NCBI GenBank assembly: GCA_963666945.2
Contig: CAXXRT010000023.1
Span: 1 to 50,082, forward strand
Direction of reading: 5' to 3'
Source: G963666945 sp963666945
GTDB lineage: Bacteria; Bacteroidota; Bacteroidia; Bacteroidales; Marinifilaceae
DNA: 50,082 nt
Made by a program: the position numbers and the translations under genes. Of this stretch, positions 19,391-29,084 are shown piece by piece; position 1 is the stretch's first letter, and each line of letters opens with the position of its first letter. The notes under the pieces are model-generated. The model saw nothing but the letters and a program-made list of their open reading frames with translations. It did no database searches and was not told where the DNA came from.

Positions 19391-22300
19391 TTATTGGATT
19401 AATCTAGCTACATCCAATCCTAATCTCCAGTCAATTATATTATGAATGTTTTGGTTTCCATAATCACGAATACAATCGTAGCAAGAAGATGAGCATCTTA
19501 AGTGATCTTTAGTAGTTAATCTATCATACTCTTGGCCACCTTCGACCAAAGGCTCTATAATAGCATTATTTACAATATCTCCACTTTTTAGATAATTACA
19601 ATTTGTTAGATAATTACAATAGCCTGCACCATTATCTAATTTCTCAACAAAAAAAACTTCTGGTGCACGAGACCTCCCGTAGATATTAAATCCTACTGAT
19701 AGTTCCTGCGCATCAATATCAAGAAAACTTGCAATAGACCTTCTAACCAAATACCCCCATGAAAGAAAAGCAGCTTTAACCGCATGTGAATTATCATTAT
19801 CAATAGGATCGATATTTATGTTTTCATCAATATTCTCAAGCGATATAGCCATTACACCTGTTGTTTTAGACGAAACAAAAGCATAACTTGACTCATACAA
19901 TAACTTTAGTTCTTTTCTTTCTTTATCGTCCGGAATAGTATTTCGACAAATCCATTCACTACTTTCTGATTTTCTTCCTAATGAGAATAACTCCCCATTA
20001 TTATCATTTACCCGATGGACACGACCTGTTGATGGTATAACATTAGTTCTTATATGTAAATTCTTTACGCAAGGTTCTAAATCATCTAAATCATCTGAGC
20101 AATCAAGGGCAATATCACTACTCGGAGAGTGCCAATCATAAATACCATTGAAGTCTTTTGGTGTTTTTGTGTAATCTACACAAAAACCAAGTGGAGAGCA
20201 CGCATTTATTTCTTCTAGATTGTTTGAACAAACAGGACAAATATTTAACGCTTGTTTAACAGATGAATAACCACACTTTTTACATCTATGTAGTTTATTA
20301 GATATTTTACCTATAGAACCACCTTTAACACAAACTTTACCAGCTTTGTCATATTCATAATCAACTACACCAACAGCTTTATAAACTAATTTATCTTTAA
20401 CTATCTCACACCCTGGTGCAAATGATGCTATAGCAATATCCATATCTCTTGACACTACTTCTTCTGATGGAAGCTTGTTTCCAGGAGGCTTTAAATACAG
20501 ATTTCTAACTCGTGTCGGGAAGCCAAACATAGGTAACAATCCTGCATTAGCAAGTAATTCACTTAATGAACTATACATTTTATTGTTATTGTTAACGGCA
20601 GAAGTTATCATATCAATAAGTTGATTACAAATCAAAGATAAAATATCTTGCTTAACATCATCATTCAGATTTGTACCTCTTGAAACAAGAGGTATTATAT
20701 CCTCCTCAATTACTCTTTTGTTATCCTTAATCCAATTCGCAACTATCAATTTATTGCTATACCATTGTTCAACGCTCCCAAAGCCTCCGTGTATATTATC
20801 TATTGTTGTTGAAAGAGTCGACTTGAGTGCTTGATATAGCACTTCTTTTATTATTACTCTTTCAGCAATCTCTTTCGTTCTAACTTCTAGATATGGAGCT
20901 TTAGGTGTTGCAGACACCATACGTTCTGTTTCTGCATAATGTGTTTGATCATGACTATTACCTTTTGCTATTGTCAATGCAATAGAAAGAGGGTTTCCTC
21001 TACGTCCAGCACGTCCAACTCTTTGTTGATAATTGAATCTTTGTGGTGGTACATTTCCCATCATTACAGCAGATAGAGCCCCTATATCAACACCAGCCTC
21101 CATAGTCGTTGTTACGCTTAACAGGTCAATCTCCTCTACCTTTCTTTCCTCTCCTTGATAAGTAAGTCCTTGAAAAAGTCTTTGTCTTTTACGGAAATCA
21201 TCTTTTGAGGTTTGACCTGTTAACTCCTCACAATGCAGCCTAAATATTTTATCACTGTTTTTAACAAGAGATAGATAGTAATCATTAGGGTTTTCAATGT
21301 CATTTGAATCTAAGATTTTTGGCTCTACTAATTTTGCAGTACAGTTTATACAATACCCAGCAGATGGATGCAAATGAACTGTCTTACATTTATCGCATAT
21401 CCATACTTTATCGCCAACAGCTGATTCTTTAAAAGCAAGTCCTTCTCCTGTAAGTAAAAGTTCTCCATCTTTTGTCAACACACATTTTTTTCGAAGAGTT
21501 TTAATTATCTCTTCTTTTATTTCAGTTACTTTTTTGCGATCCTTAACGCCATATATAACCTTAATGAGATTTTCCGATTGTTTAGTAAGGTTATTTCTTG
21601 GCCAATCTGAATCAACGCCGACAATTCGACTTCGCTCACCCATTATCCTTACTATACTATCTAATAATTGCGATCTAGTCTCATCAGAATCACGTTCTTT
21701 AAGTGTTACATACCCTAATTTCATGGACTCGAAAGAGCGTTTTTTATGGGCGAAGATACTACGTAATTGTTCTGTTTTATTTATGTTCTTAATCTGAGTT
21801 CTATAATCAAAATCATTAAAATCACTTTTGAAATTATTTGTATTCATATCAAATAATTCATACCATGCCTTATTGTTATTTGCAATGGAAGGTTTTGGCC
21901 CAGTTGGACTAATGCCGGCACCAACTAAACTTTGGATTACATAGTTTAAAGTTCTTTCCAAATCAGACAGATCTAGATTCCGCATTAATTGCTCAAGTTC
22001 TATCTTATCTTCTGCATCTAAATAATCATCATGCCTATCTCTTATTAACTCAATGATTTTTTTATATCTTTCATCTCGTCTAAAATCTTTTTTCTTTCTC
22101 TTTTCCGTTTCAGAAAGTTGAGAATCTGTGAGATTATAAAATAGCTTTATTAAGTTTACATCTTCACTATTAACTTTTAATGCTTTAATTATCGCCCAAC
22201 GTAAAGCATCTCTGTAATGATCTAATTCAATTCCGGCTGCAAGTTTAGCTGCAGATTGACGACTATCTGAAAACAGCACTATCTTAGGATTAGCACCCTC

Positions 22301-24322
22301 ATTTTTTAGGGTTTTAACCAGCGCATCGGCCATTACTTGATTGACTTTTTGGACTCCTGTAGAATGTCTCTTTAATGGTGGTATTCTATCTTTACCTTTT
22401 CCTCTTGCTTTCACTTCACAACAAGGACACTGATACGGTAATTTAGATTCTGTTTCTTCCTGAGAATACATAATATAGTTGCCGTCTGATTTGTCTATTT
22501 TATATTCCCCGGTAGTACTATCATACGACACTAATTTCCAACCACTATCTTTGGGCATGGGCTTAAACTGGGACCACTTTTTTAGAACAACATATGGACT
22601 ATTAGATACTCCAACTGGTTGTTGTACTGAAACAATATTATTACCAGATTGTATTTGAGAAAAACCACCTAAAAAAACTTCCCCGCAACTCTCACATAAT
22701 ATGAGTTCCAATATCCTTTTTCCACAAGAGCAAATAGAATTAGGGTATTTATACATCTTTCCAATCTCTCTTTCAGTAGTTTTGTATTCTTTATTCAAAG
22801 AAGAGCAATTAGGATCTGAACAAGCCCACAACCCATTAATATTTCTGAAAAAGTAATGAGCTCTTAATGGCATAATATAATTATTCCCAACTTTAGCTTG
22901 ACATATTATCTTAATCATAGACTCTATAATGTCATATCCTTCTTTGTCATTAGGGAGGTTTAAGTTTAAACAAATATCATCAATTTTAGATGCAGTAATT
23001 CTACCATCCTTAGTCATTCCATATTTAAGCCACTTATCTAACTCATATTTAGTTACAATTTCAAACATTGATGAACAATTACATTTTTTTAATAGATCAG
23101 AGCTATCTACATCAAATTGCAACAATTGCTCTTTTGGTAATTCTTTACTTGGCTTAATAATCTCATCAGATGGTGGATTCTGTAACAACACAAATCTGTC
23201 TTTGATTTCATCTGTAGTTAATCCAAAGAATTGACCAAGATACTCTTTTGTCTGTTCACTATCTTCCATAGAAGCACTTGATGCAAGATATTGTACTTGT
23301 GCTGAATTTGGTGTCAATCCTAGTCGGTCTAATAATATTCTCAATATATACGCCACCTCAGTACCTGAGGTCCCTCTATATGTATGTAATTCATCAATAA
23401 TTATATGGAAGATATTTTTAGTGTCAGATTGAAGCCAAGCCTTTGTTTGCTCAAAGATAGGGGATTCAATATTACGCATAAGCATAATATTGAGCATACT
23501 ATAGTTTGTAATAAGTATATCGGGAGCATTATCTTGCATTTGTTGACGACTCCACATCTCTGCACTATCGTCATCCATACAAGGGACTTGGTATAATAAC
23601 TCTTTATTACCACTCTTATTAACCTCTTCAATAACTTCTCGCCAGTCTCTTTCATGTTCAGTCTTTTCTTCTTGAAGTTTCTTATTAACCTTATTTTTTA
23701 TTCCGCTAACAGGTGTTCGTCCAGTGTATCTGCCAAAGTAAAATCTATTACCGATTCTATTCGAGTCAAGCCAACTACGCGCATTGTTTCCCTCCTCACC
23801 TTCTTTGCTATTAAGAGCTTTGCGAAGTCGTATCATTTGATCTTCTGCTAACGCATTAAGTGGGTATAAAATCATTGCTCTCATTGCACGGGGACGGCCT
23901 TGCTTCGACCAGGCTTTAGATTCACTTATCAAGTCCGATATAAGGGGTAAAAGAAAACATTCTGTCTTACCAGAACCAGTACCTGTGGTTACCACTATAT
24001 CCTTTCTCTCTTTCGTCGCTTTTAGGATAGCTGCAACTTGATGTTTATATAACTTTCTTCTATTCCCATCAAACAAACCACTATTGACAAAACTAGCAAA
24101 TTCTTTGTCTATTTTCTCCCTGTCACATAACTCTTCTATTGCACACACCTCCTTATACTTCGGTACGATTTCTATAATCGGAGGTTGACATATTGTCGCA
24201 TCGGAGAGTAACAATTCCTCTCTTTCTTCATTATAACAATCAGAAAAAAAAGGCATTCCGCTATTGATATATTTAAGATATAATTCTCTTAGTATTCTAT
24301 GTATCTTTATCGGATTATCCAT
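19391..24322 (-). CDS. Large SF2 DEAD/DEAH-like helicase with C-terminal DUF1998 (MZB) domain
   Basis: The 1643 residues visible start with a Q-motif region, then Walker A TGTGSGKT (103-110), the DELH box (IIIDELHTYRGTSGTEV), motif III SSAS, and the second RecA domain with VTTTMEAGVDIGAL and QRVGRAGRRGNPLS. Several zinc-ribbon-like clusters are present (CSCGKRI, CESCGEVF, CPCC, CDKC…CINC, CKKCGY…CPVC). Near the end, CSSSCYDCIRDYGNQNIHN is the DUF1998 cysteine signature. Such helicases occur as YprA-like proteins and as the motor of defence systems such as Druantia (DruE) and DISARM-like clusters. It is the last gene of a four-gene operon, starting 2 bases after the preceding stop. The C-terminus is frameshifted (see 19141-19390). 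Confidence 0.9.
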   Translation of the reverse strand: MDNPIKIHRILRELYLKYINSGMPFFSDCYNEEREELLLSDATICQPPIIEIVPKYKEVCAIEELCDREKIDKEFASFVNSGLFDGNRRKLYKHQVAAILKATKERKDIVVTTGTGSGKTECFLLPLISDLISESKAWSKQGRPRAMRAMILYPLNALAEDQMIRLRKALNSKEGEEGNNARSWLDSNRIGNRFYFGRYTGRTPVSGIKNKVNKKLQEEKTEHERDWREVIEEVNKSGNKELLYQVPCMDDDSAEMWSRQQMQDNAPDILITNYSMLNIMLMRNIESPIFEQTKAWLQSDTKNIFHIIIDELHTYRGTSGTEVAYILRILLDRLGLTPNSAQVQYLASSASMEDSEQTKEYLGQFFGLTTDEIKDRFVLLQNPPSDEIIKPSKELPKEQLLQFDVDSSDLLKKCNCSSMFEIVTKYELDKWLKYGMTKDGRITASKIDDICLNLNLPNDKEGYDIIESMIKIICQAKVGNNYIMPLRAHYFFRNINGLWACSDPNCSSLNKEYKTTEREIGKMYKYPNSICSCGKRILELILCESCGEVFLGGFSQIQSGNNIVSVQQPVGVSNSPYVVLKKWSQFKPMPKDSGWKLVSYDSTTGEYKIDKSDGNYIMYSQEETESKLPYQCPCCEVKARGKGKDRIPPLKRHSTGVQKVNQVMADALVKTLKNEGANPKIVLFSDSRQSAAKLAAGIELDHYRDALRWAIIKALKVNSEDVNLIKLFYNLTDSQLSETEKRKKKDFRRDERYKKIIELIRDRHDDYLDAEDKIELEQLMRNLDLSDLERTLNYVIQSLVGAGISPTGPKPSIANNNKAWYELFDMNTNNFKSDFNDFDYRTQIKNINKTEQLRSIFAHKKRSFESMKLGYVTLKERDSDETRSQLLDSIVRIMGERSRIVGVDSDWPRNNLTKQSENLIKVIYGVKDRKKVTEIKEEIIKTLRKKCVLTKDGELLLTGEGLAFKESAVGDKVWICDKCKTVHLHPSAGYCINCTAKLVEPKILDSNDIENPNDYYLSLVKNSDKIFRLHCEELTGQTSKDDFRKRQRLFQGLTYQGEERKVEEIDLLSVTTTMEAGVDIGALSAVMMGNVPPQRFNYQQRVGRAGRRGNPLSIALTIAKGNSHDQTHYAETERMVSATPKAPYLEVRTKEIAERVIIKEVLYQALKSTLSTTIDNIHGGFGSVEQWYSNKLIVANWIKDNKRVIEEDIIPLVSRGTNLNDDVKQDILSLICNQLIDMITSAVNNNNKMYSSLSELLANAGLLPMFGFPTRVRNLYLKPPGNKLPSEEVVSRDMDIAIASFAPGCEIVKDKLVYKAVGVVDYEYDKAGKVCVKGGSIGKISNKLHRCKKCGYSSVKQALNICPVCSNNLEEINACSPLGFCVDYTKTPKDFNGIYDWHSPSSDIALDCSDDLDDLEPCVKNLHIRTNVIPSTGRVHRVNDNNGELFSLGRKSESSEWICRNTIPDDKERKELKLLYESSYAFVSSKTTGVMAISLENIDENINIDPIDNDNSHAVKAAFLSWGYLVRRSIASFLDIDAQELSVGFNIYGRSRAPEVFFVEKLDNGAGYCNYLTNCNYLKSGDIVNNAIIEPLVEGGQEYDRLTTKDHLRCSSSCYDCIRDYGNQNIHNIIDWRLGLDVARLIQ

Positions 24323-24324
24323 GT

Positions 24325-25122
24325 TTAATATATTTTTATCGAATTACAAAAAATCCTGTTCAGTTCTATATATGCTCTTCTACTTATATTTTTAAACACA
24401 TAATAGCTATTCTCAATATATGGCATTGCCCCAACAAACAATGATTCAATCATCAATGCCCTATAAATTAATATAGGCACATGAAATATAGGTATTCTCA
24501 ACTCCTTTTTACTAATACTATAAGTGCCGTTACTTTCTTGTTTTATAACTCTATCGTAACAATATGCAATATTTAATGAATCAGGGTTAATTGATTGATG
24601 TGGTACTGCATAACACGTGTTGTGTTCACAGTCTATAAAATATCTCTTTATTGTATCACTTTTCTTTCTTGATAGACCTTTGATATTTTCAAAATCCGCG
24701 ATTTTAATGTTATCTATACGCTGATAAGACGACACACAGTGGTCAATAGATGGTATATTTTCCAAAACAGATGCAAGATTAAAATTATACCCATTTAAAC
24801 CGTTAAATCTATCAGTACCTTCGTATAAGTATATACCTATTATACTCGTTTGCTGCAATCCATCTGTTACAGATGGATTCAACAAAATATATGAATTTAT
24901 ATGTTTAGATATAATACACTCTGGTGCTGTGTAAAACTGACCATTGCCTACAAATTCCACAACTCCACTATACAAAAGTGGGTAAAAGATATGGTGGATA
25001 GGTTTTCCCAAATCTAAGTTTAGTTTAATATTAAGATAATCACAAGTTTGTTTAATTCGTTCATATCTAACATTTCCTATTTCATTTATCCATAAGTATA
25101 ATAATTCCTGAGCCTTTTGCAT
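24325..25122 (-). CDS. Unknown protein with winged-helix-like N-terminus, helicase operon
   Basis: I do not recognise a named family for this 265-aa product. The first 75 residues (ELLYLWINEIGNVRYERIKQ, then LLYSGVVEFVGNGQFYTAPE) read like a winged-helix DNA-binding domain with a beta-hairpin wing. The rest is a mixed alpha/beta part with CEHNTCYAVPHQ. Repeated aromatic residues and the absence of catalytic motifs suggest an adaptor or DNA/target-recognition subunit. It fits between the 612-aa gene (5-base gap) and the helicase (2-base gap), so the three are almost certainly co-translated. Confidence 0.75.
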   Translation of the reverse strand: MQKAQELLYLWINEIGNVRYERIKQTCDYLNIKLNLDLGKPIHHIFYPLLYSGVVEFVGNGQFYTAPECIISKHINSYILLNPSVTDGLQQTSIIGIYLYEGTDRFNGLNGYNFNLASVLENIPSIDHCVSSYQRIDNIKIADFENIKGLSRKKSDTIKRYFIDCEHNTCYAVPHQSINPDSLNIAYCYDRVIKQESNGTYSISKKELRIPIFHVPILIYRALMIESLFVGAMPYIENSYYVFKNISRRAYIELNRIFCNSIKIY

Positions 25123-25127
25123 GTCAA

Positions 25128-26966
25128 TTAATCTATGTACGAATCTGGATATGATTTATATCTACGTCTTTCTTCTCGCTGAGAATTTACAAATTCCATT
25201 GTTATAAATTTATTGTCGACCACAGATGTTTCGCCTTCATTATAGATATAATCCTTAAACTCAACACAACCATACTCTTCAATATTTGATTTTGAAATTG
25301 GTATAACATCTTCATTCATAGCTGTTCTTGTACCAAAAATCCAAAGATTGGATGGAAATCCAATTATATTATGATTTCCAGGGAGCTTGTTACTAATACC
25401 AATTAGAATGTCGTTTATTGGCTGCATGTATAATGGTATATATGATAAGTTCATATTCTGTAATAACAAAATATGTATCTCTTTTGGATTATTATTAGCA
25501 GAAACAATAATTTCTTCTAATCCACTGTAATATAAATCATCAAAGGATTTCCAATTTGCACCTACACATAATGAACGCAACTTATATTGTCCAATTGCAT
25601 CGACTAATGATTTAAAAATTAAAAGATTAGGCAACAATAATACTCCTAAATTCCTATTTAGCCTATTCCTTGCAACAAATAAACGAGCTAAATTTTTAGA
25701 TATCTCTTCTGCACTGTCAGGTAAAAAGCTATTTTTGATTAAATGAGAAATCAAGTGATTTTTGAATTCCTCAAATTCTGTTATCTGACAACCACTACAT
25801 ATTATACTCTCTATATTATTTACAGACAAAGTATTTCGTGCGTTTTGGCAATTACCTCCAATTACCTCCTTAATAACAGAGAAATCTTCAATCAAGCGAC
25901 TTTTGTGTTTTTCAATGTCAATGAATCTTCGTTCAATTGCTTCTGCTTTTGCTTCTTTCTCTTTAATATTATCAATAACTTGTTTGAGTCTTAATTCCTG
26001 TGCCTTAATATCTTTCTTGATTAAGTCTACCTTCGCAATATGCTCATTTTCAATCCTCAAATATTCATCATCTATCTCTTTTAATTTTTGTAATTTTGTA
26101 TTTTCTATCTTTTTAATAGTTTCTCTATTATGATCCTCGTATGTCTTTATATATTCATCTTCGTATTCTTTAATACTTCTTTGTAAAACATCTGACAAAA
26201 TGGGATTAGATGCCAAATTCAAGATATTTTTTTGTGTTAGAACAATTGATGGAAGTAATTCTTTAAATACATCAAATCTAGAATTTAAAATATCATATGG
26301 TAATTCCAAAGTTGTAATTATGTCATCAGGTATGTCTTTAAAATTCTTTATATCAATACCATACTTTTTAATTAAATCAATGATGTATTTTACTATTTCC
26401 TCATTAGTGAGAATATCGCTATACTTAAAAGGATATTTTATATCTCCTCTTATTAAATAAACATCATCATCAAACCTACACATGTTGTTATTTACATCAA
26501 ACAACTCCTCTTCAATAAGCCAATACTTAGCAATTCCTTTTTTTGAATCAGCCTCATTTATGTAATAAATCCTATTGTCAACTTTGTAATATTTGTTATA
26601 TTGACTTTGTTTAATAGCTTCTTTTAAACCAGACTTATCAATGCTTAAGATAGGAGTATGTGGGTAGTCAGTTATTCTTGCTTTATTATAATCAACTGAA
26701 TACAGGTCTTTATTAGGATCATCCTTAGTTTCATTCTCTCTAATGTTAAGAATGATCAGTTCATCCGTCAAATTTTCCGGAAATTTATATCCAAACACTG
26801 TTCCATTATGCAAGAAAATATCTTTCTGCATATCTCTACTAAATGGTTGAAAATGGAAGTTGCTATCCTGATAACCTAAAGGATATATGCTTGCATGAAA
26901 AGCTCCTTGATATTTTTTTCTTGCAACACCTATAATTTTGTGCTGCCTGTAATCAAAATCACTCAT
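25128..26966 (-). CDS. Coiled-coil protein with degenerate McrB-like AAA+ domain, helicase operon
   Basis: The 612-aa product has an N-terminal beta-rich domain of about 230 residues, a long charged coiled coil (about 265-365, EYEDEYIKTYEDHNRETIKK onward), a CSGC pair near 397, and a C-terminal AAA+-like domain. In that domain CVGANWKSFDDLYYSGLEE, LLLQNMNLSYIPLYMQPIND and FPSNLWIFGTRT mirror the McrB-type order (WTSPEDLLG, DEINLS, NLWIIGTMN). The P-loop is missing (LGVLLLPNLLIFKSLVDAIG in its place) and the Walker B acids are replaced by QN. It is probably a non-hydrolysing scaffold or sensor. Its ATG overlaps the stop of the upstream gene (ATGAGTGA). Confidence 0.75.
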   Translation of the reverse strand: MSDFDYRQHKIIGVARKKYQGAFHASIYPLGYQDSNFHFQPFSRDMQKDIFLHNGTVFGYKFPENLTDELIILNIRENETKDDPNKDLYSVDYNKARITDYPHTPILSIDKSGLKEAIKQSQYNKYYKVDNRIYYINEADSKKGIAKYWLIEEELFDVNNNMCRFDDDVYLIRGDIKYPFKYSDILTNEEIVKYIIDLIKKYGIDIKNFKDIPDDIITTLELPYDILNSRFDVFKELLPSIVLTQKNILNLASNPILSDVLQRSIKEYEDEYIKTYEDHNRETIKKIENTKLQKLKEIDDEYLRIENEHIAKVDLIKKDIKAQELRLKQVIDNIKEKEAKAEAIERRFIDIEKHKSRLIEDFSVIKEVIGGNCQNARNTLSVNNIESIICSGCQITEFEEFKNHLISHLIKNSFLPDSAEEISKNLARLFVARNRLNRNLGVLLLPNLLIFKSLVDAIGQYKLRSLCVGANWKSFDDLYYSGLEEIIVSANNNPKEIHILLLQNMNLSYIPLYMQPINDILIGISNKLPGNHNIIGFPSNLWIFGTRTAMNEDVIPISKSNIEEYGCVEFKDYIYNEGETSVVDNKFITMEFVNSQREERRRYKSYPDSYID

Positions 26967-28533
26967 AATTATTGATGTAATTTAATAGTTTTAATGATAT
27001 ATTATTTTCACAATCAATACTCTCACACTGCTGTGCTTTTGCCCAGCGCTTTAATATTGCGTTAGATTCTTTAGATTTTGAGTAACATTCAAAGTTAAGT
27101 CCTACAATACCCTCTTCATTTGATGCAGGCAGCCATTTCTTTTCTCTTTTATTTACCTCCCATTTGCAAAATTCTCCTGACCACAGAATGCTTTTATTAG
27201 ATGGAGAAACCATCGTAATTTTCAGTTCTCTACTCCTGGGAAATTTAAGAATATGGTCGCCTTCAGGTAGTACTAATTGATGATCTCCTTTGGTAATTGG
27301 ATGGGTCTTGCCATTTATTAAGAATGAACAATCATTTTGTATTCGAAAAATAGGCTCTCCTCCAATTAGATATGTGTTACGCGCAATTCTTAACCCTCCA
27401 ATTAATTCAAAAATTTGCTCTGCGTTTGAATAAAATTCGTCGGTAAGATTATTATATTTAAACTCATAGATTACAATATCTCCATAGCGAGATACTACAG
27501 TGCCTCCGTGAAATTTACTATGTTTAGAGTATTTGGATACTATTGCAAGTCCAGACTGATTTTTATTCTCAATAAATCTCGTTTCATCCCAATAATTTAA
27601 ATCTCCATCTTTATCCCTTTGAAAGATAATAACTCCATCTCTTTTATACGAATAATATTTACTTAACTCTTGGATAAAAGTAGTGTCTATTTTAAAATCT
27701 GTTATTTTGACACCATCTTCTTTTCTAATATCAATTCTATATATATAATCTTTATCAGATAGATGTATTTGAAATAATTCTCTATGATTTGTCTTTTTTA
27801 TTTTTTTCTCATAAGGATTGATATACTCACCGCTCCAAATTATATAATAATTGTATATTTGAGATTTAATAATTTCATAATTACCTGAATCCTCAAAAAC
27901 TGTATCAATTACTTTTTGACTATGAATATTGCAATTCTTAAAATCGAATCTAATATCAAAAATCTTCCAAAAATCTGAATAAAGGACATTCTCGTTGGGT
28001 TGCAATTTATATTTAACAAACACAGAAGCCATATATTTAAGATCGTCTCTGTTGAATATGTACTTTGCTAATTCTAATGGATATTGGACGAATCTATAAC
28101 TACCTGACCTTGGTTGACATTCTTTTACAACAAAGTTGTTTTTTCTACACCATTCATAAAATTTCATCCATACTTTCTCCTGATTCTCTTTATACCATGC
28201 TTTCAAATCACCATCATCACAATCTATAGTATCACATAACCTTATGTTATATGCTTTAGCTGAATGTTCTTCATCTACTTCTCTTATAGAAGCAGTATAA
28301 AGTTGAAGTGCTACAATTGCTATAACAGAATCGACTTCAATAACGGGATTACTGTATAGTGAGAACAACTCTGAACACAATTTTTCAATGAAAATATCAA
28401 CAGAAATCTCATTCTTACTTGCTGCGCTGTTCATAAACTGTCCATCAATGATAAGCGAAGCAAATTCACCTTTCTTATCATCTGTCAGAAAGGTTTCAAT
28501 TACATATTTTGAGAACAGTTTATAAGTTTTCAT
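26959..28533 (-). CDS. Unknown protein of about 524 aa, first gene of the helicase operon
   Basis: I do not recognise a family. The ATG at 28533 (MKTYKLFSKYVIETFL) is preferred to an upstream TTG at 28557. The N-terminal 170 residues are helical with Cys and Trp (WMKFYEWCRKNNFVV). A middle segment has SYRFVQYPLELAKYIFN and DFWKIFDIRF. The last third is beta-rich with NTYLIGGEPIFRI, FLINGKTHPI and LPEGDHILKF, reminiscent of an Ig-like or FHA-like sandwich. No nuclease or nucleotide-binding motif is obvious. Its stop overlaps the next ATG, making it part of the four-gene unit. Confidence 0.7.
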   Translation of the reverse strand: MKTYKLFSKYVIETFLTDDKKGEFASLIIDGQFMNSAASKNEISVDIFIEKLCSELFSLYSNPVIEVDSVIAIVALQLYTASIREVDEEHSAKAYNIRLCDTIDCDDGDLKAWYKENQEKVWMKFYEWCRKNNFVVKECQPRSGSYRFVQYPLELAKYIFNRDDLKYMASVFVKYKLQPNENVLYSDFWKIFDIRFDFKNCNIHSQKVIDTVFEDSGNYEIIKSQIYNYYIIWSGEYINPYEKKIKKTNHRELFQIHLSDKDYIYRIDIRKEDGVKITDFKIDTTFIQELSKYYSYKRDGVIIFQRDKDGDLNYWDETRFIENKNQSGLAIVSKYSKHSKFHGGTVVSRYGDIVIYEFKYNNLTDEFYSNAEQIFELIGGLRIARNTYLIGGEPIFRIQNDCSFLINGKTHPITKGDHQLVLPEGDHILKFPRSRELKITMVSPSNKSILWSGEFCKWEVNKREKKWLPASNEEGIVGLNFECYSKSKESNAILKRWAKAQQCESIDCENNISLKLLNYINNYE

Positions 28534-28553
28534 TATATATAAATTGCTTTTAT

Positions 28554-28944
28554 TCAATAATTCATGTCTATCAATGTCTCATTCTTTCTGTGCTTTACTT
28601 CAACGAGTATCTTGGGATTTTCCAAACCTAATCCATCGGGAGATGCAATTATATCCTTACCTCTGTCTACTCCTTTTGAACTGACTCTTGTTTTGTAGCC
28701 CATAGCTCTCAGAATTCCAGCAACAAGTGAACCTTCTTATCTGACCCGCAGTAGCTATCACTTGTGACTCTGTATAATCAGGGAAATTTTCTCTTATTAA
28801 TCCTTTTATTTTATTTAAATCAGATACTTTTGACAAATCTCCCACCTCATTCCAACCTATTGACACTATATTTTTTATCAAGAAATCATCAACTAAATAT
28901 GCTCCGGAACCAGCTCTAACCATCCATAATTGATTCTTGTTCAT
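28554..28944 (-). pseudogene. Mrr-family restriction endonuclease, internally deleted and truncated
   Basis: The start (MNKNQLWMVRAGSGAYLVDD, then IVSIGWNEVGDLS) is the N-terminal domain common in Mrr-like type IV restriction enzymes. After GQIRRF the reading frame jumps. In another frame the Mrr catalytic segment appears: VAGILRAMGYKTRVSSKG, DRGKDIIASPDGLG and ILVEVKHRK, ending at 28554. The linker of roughly 100 residues is missing and the protein stops right after the ExK motif, so the catalytic domain is incomplete. This is a true deletion-type pseudogene, unlike the insertion-type breaks in hsdRMS. The upstream start of the next gene (TTG 28557) lies at its end. Confidence 0.82.
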
Positions 28945-29084
28945 TTATTTCAATTTTATAATAAATAAAATATTCATATAGAAAATCAGAGTACAATAGT
29001 ATTATTATTTAAAAATCAATTACTAGTATCTAATTTTCAGCATATGGACAAAATTATATTTATTATAAAATAAATACAAATCAA

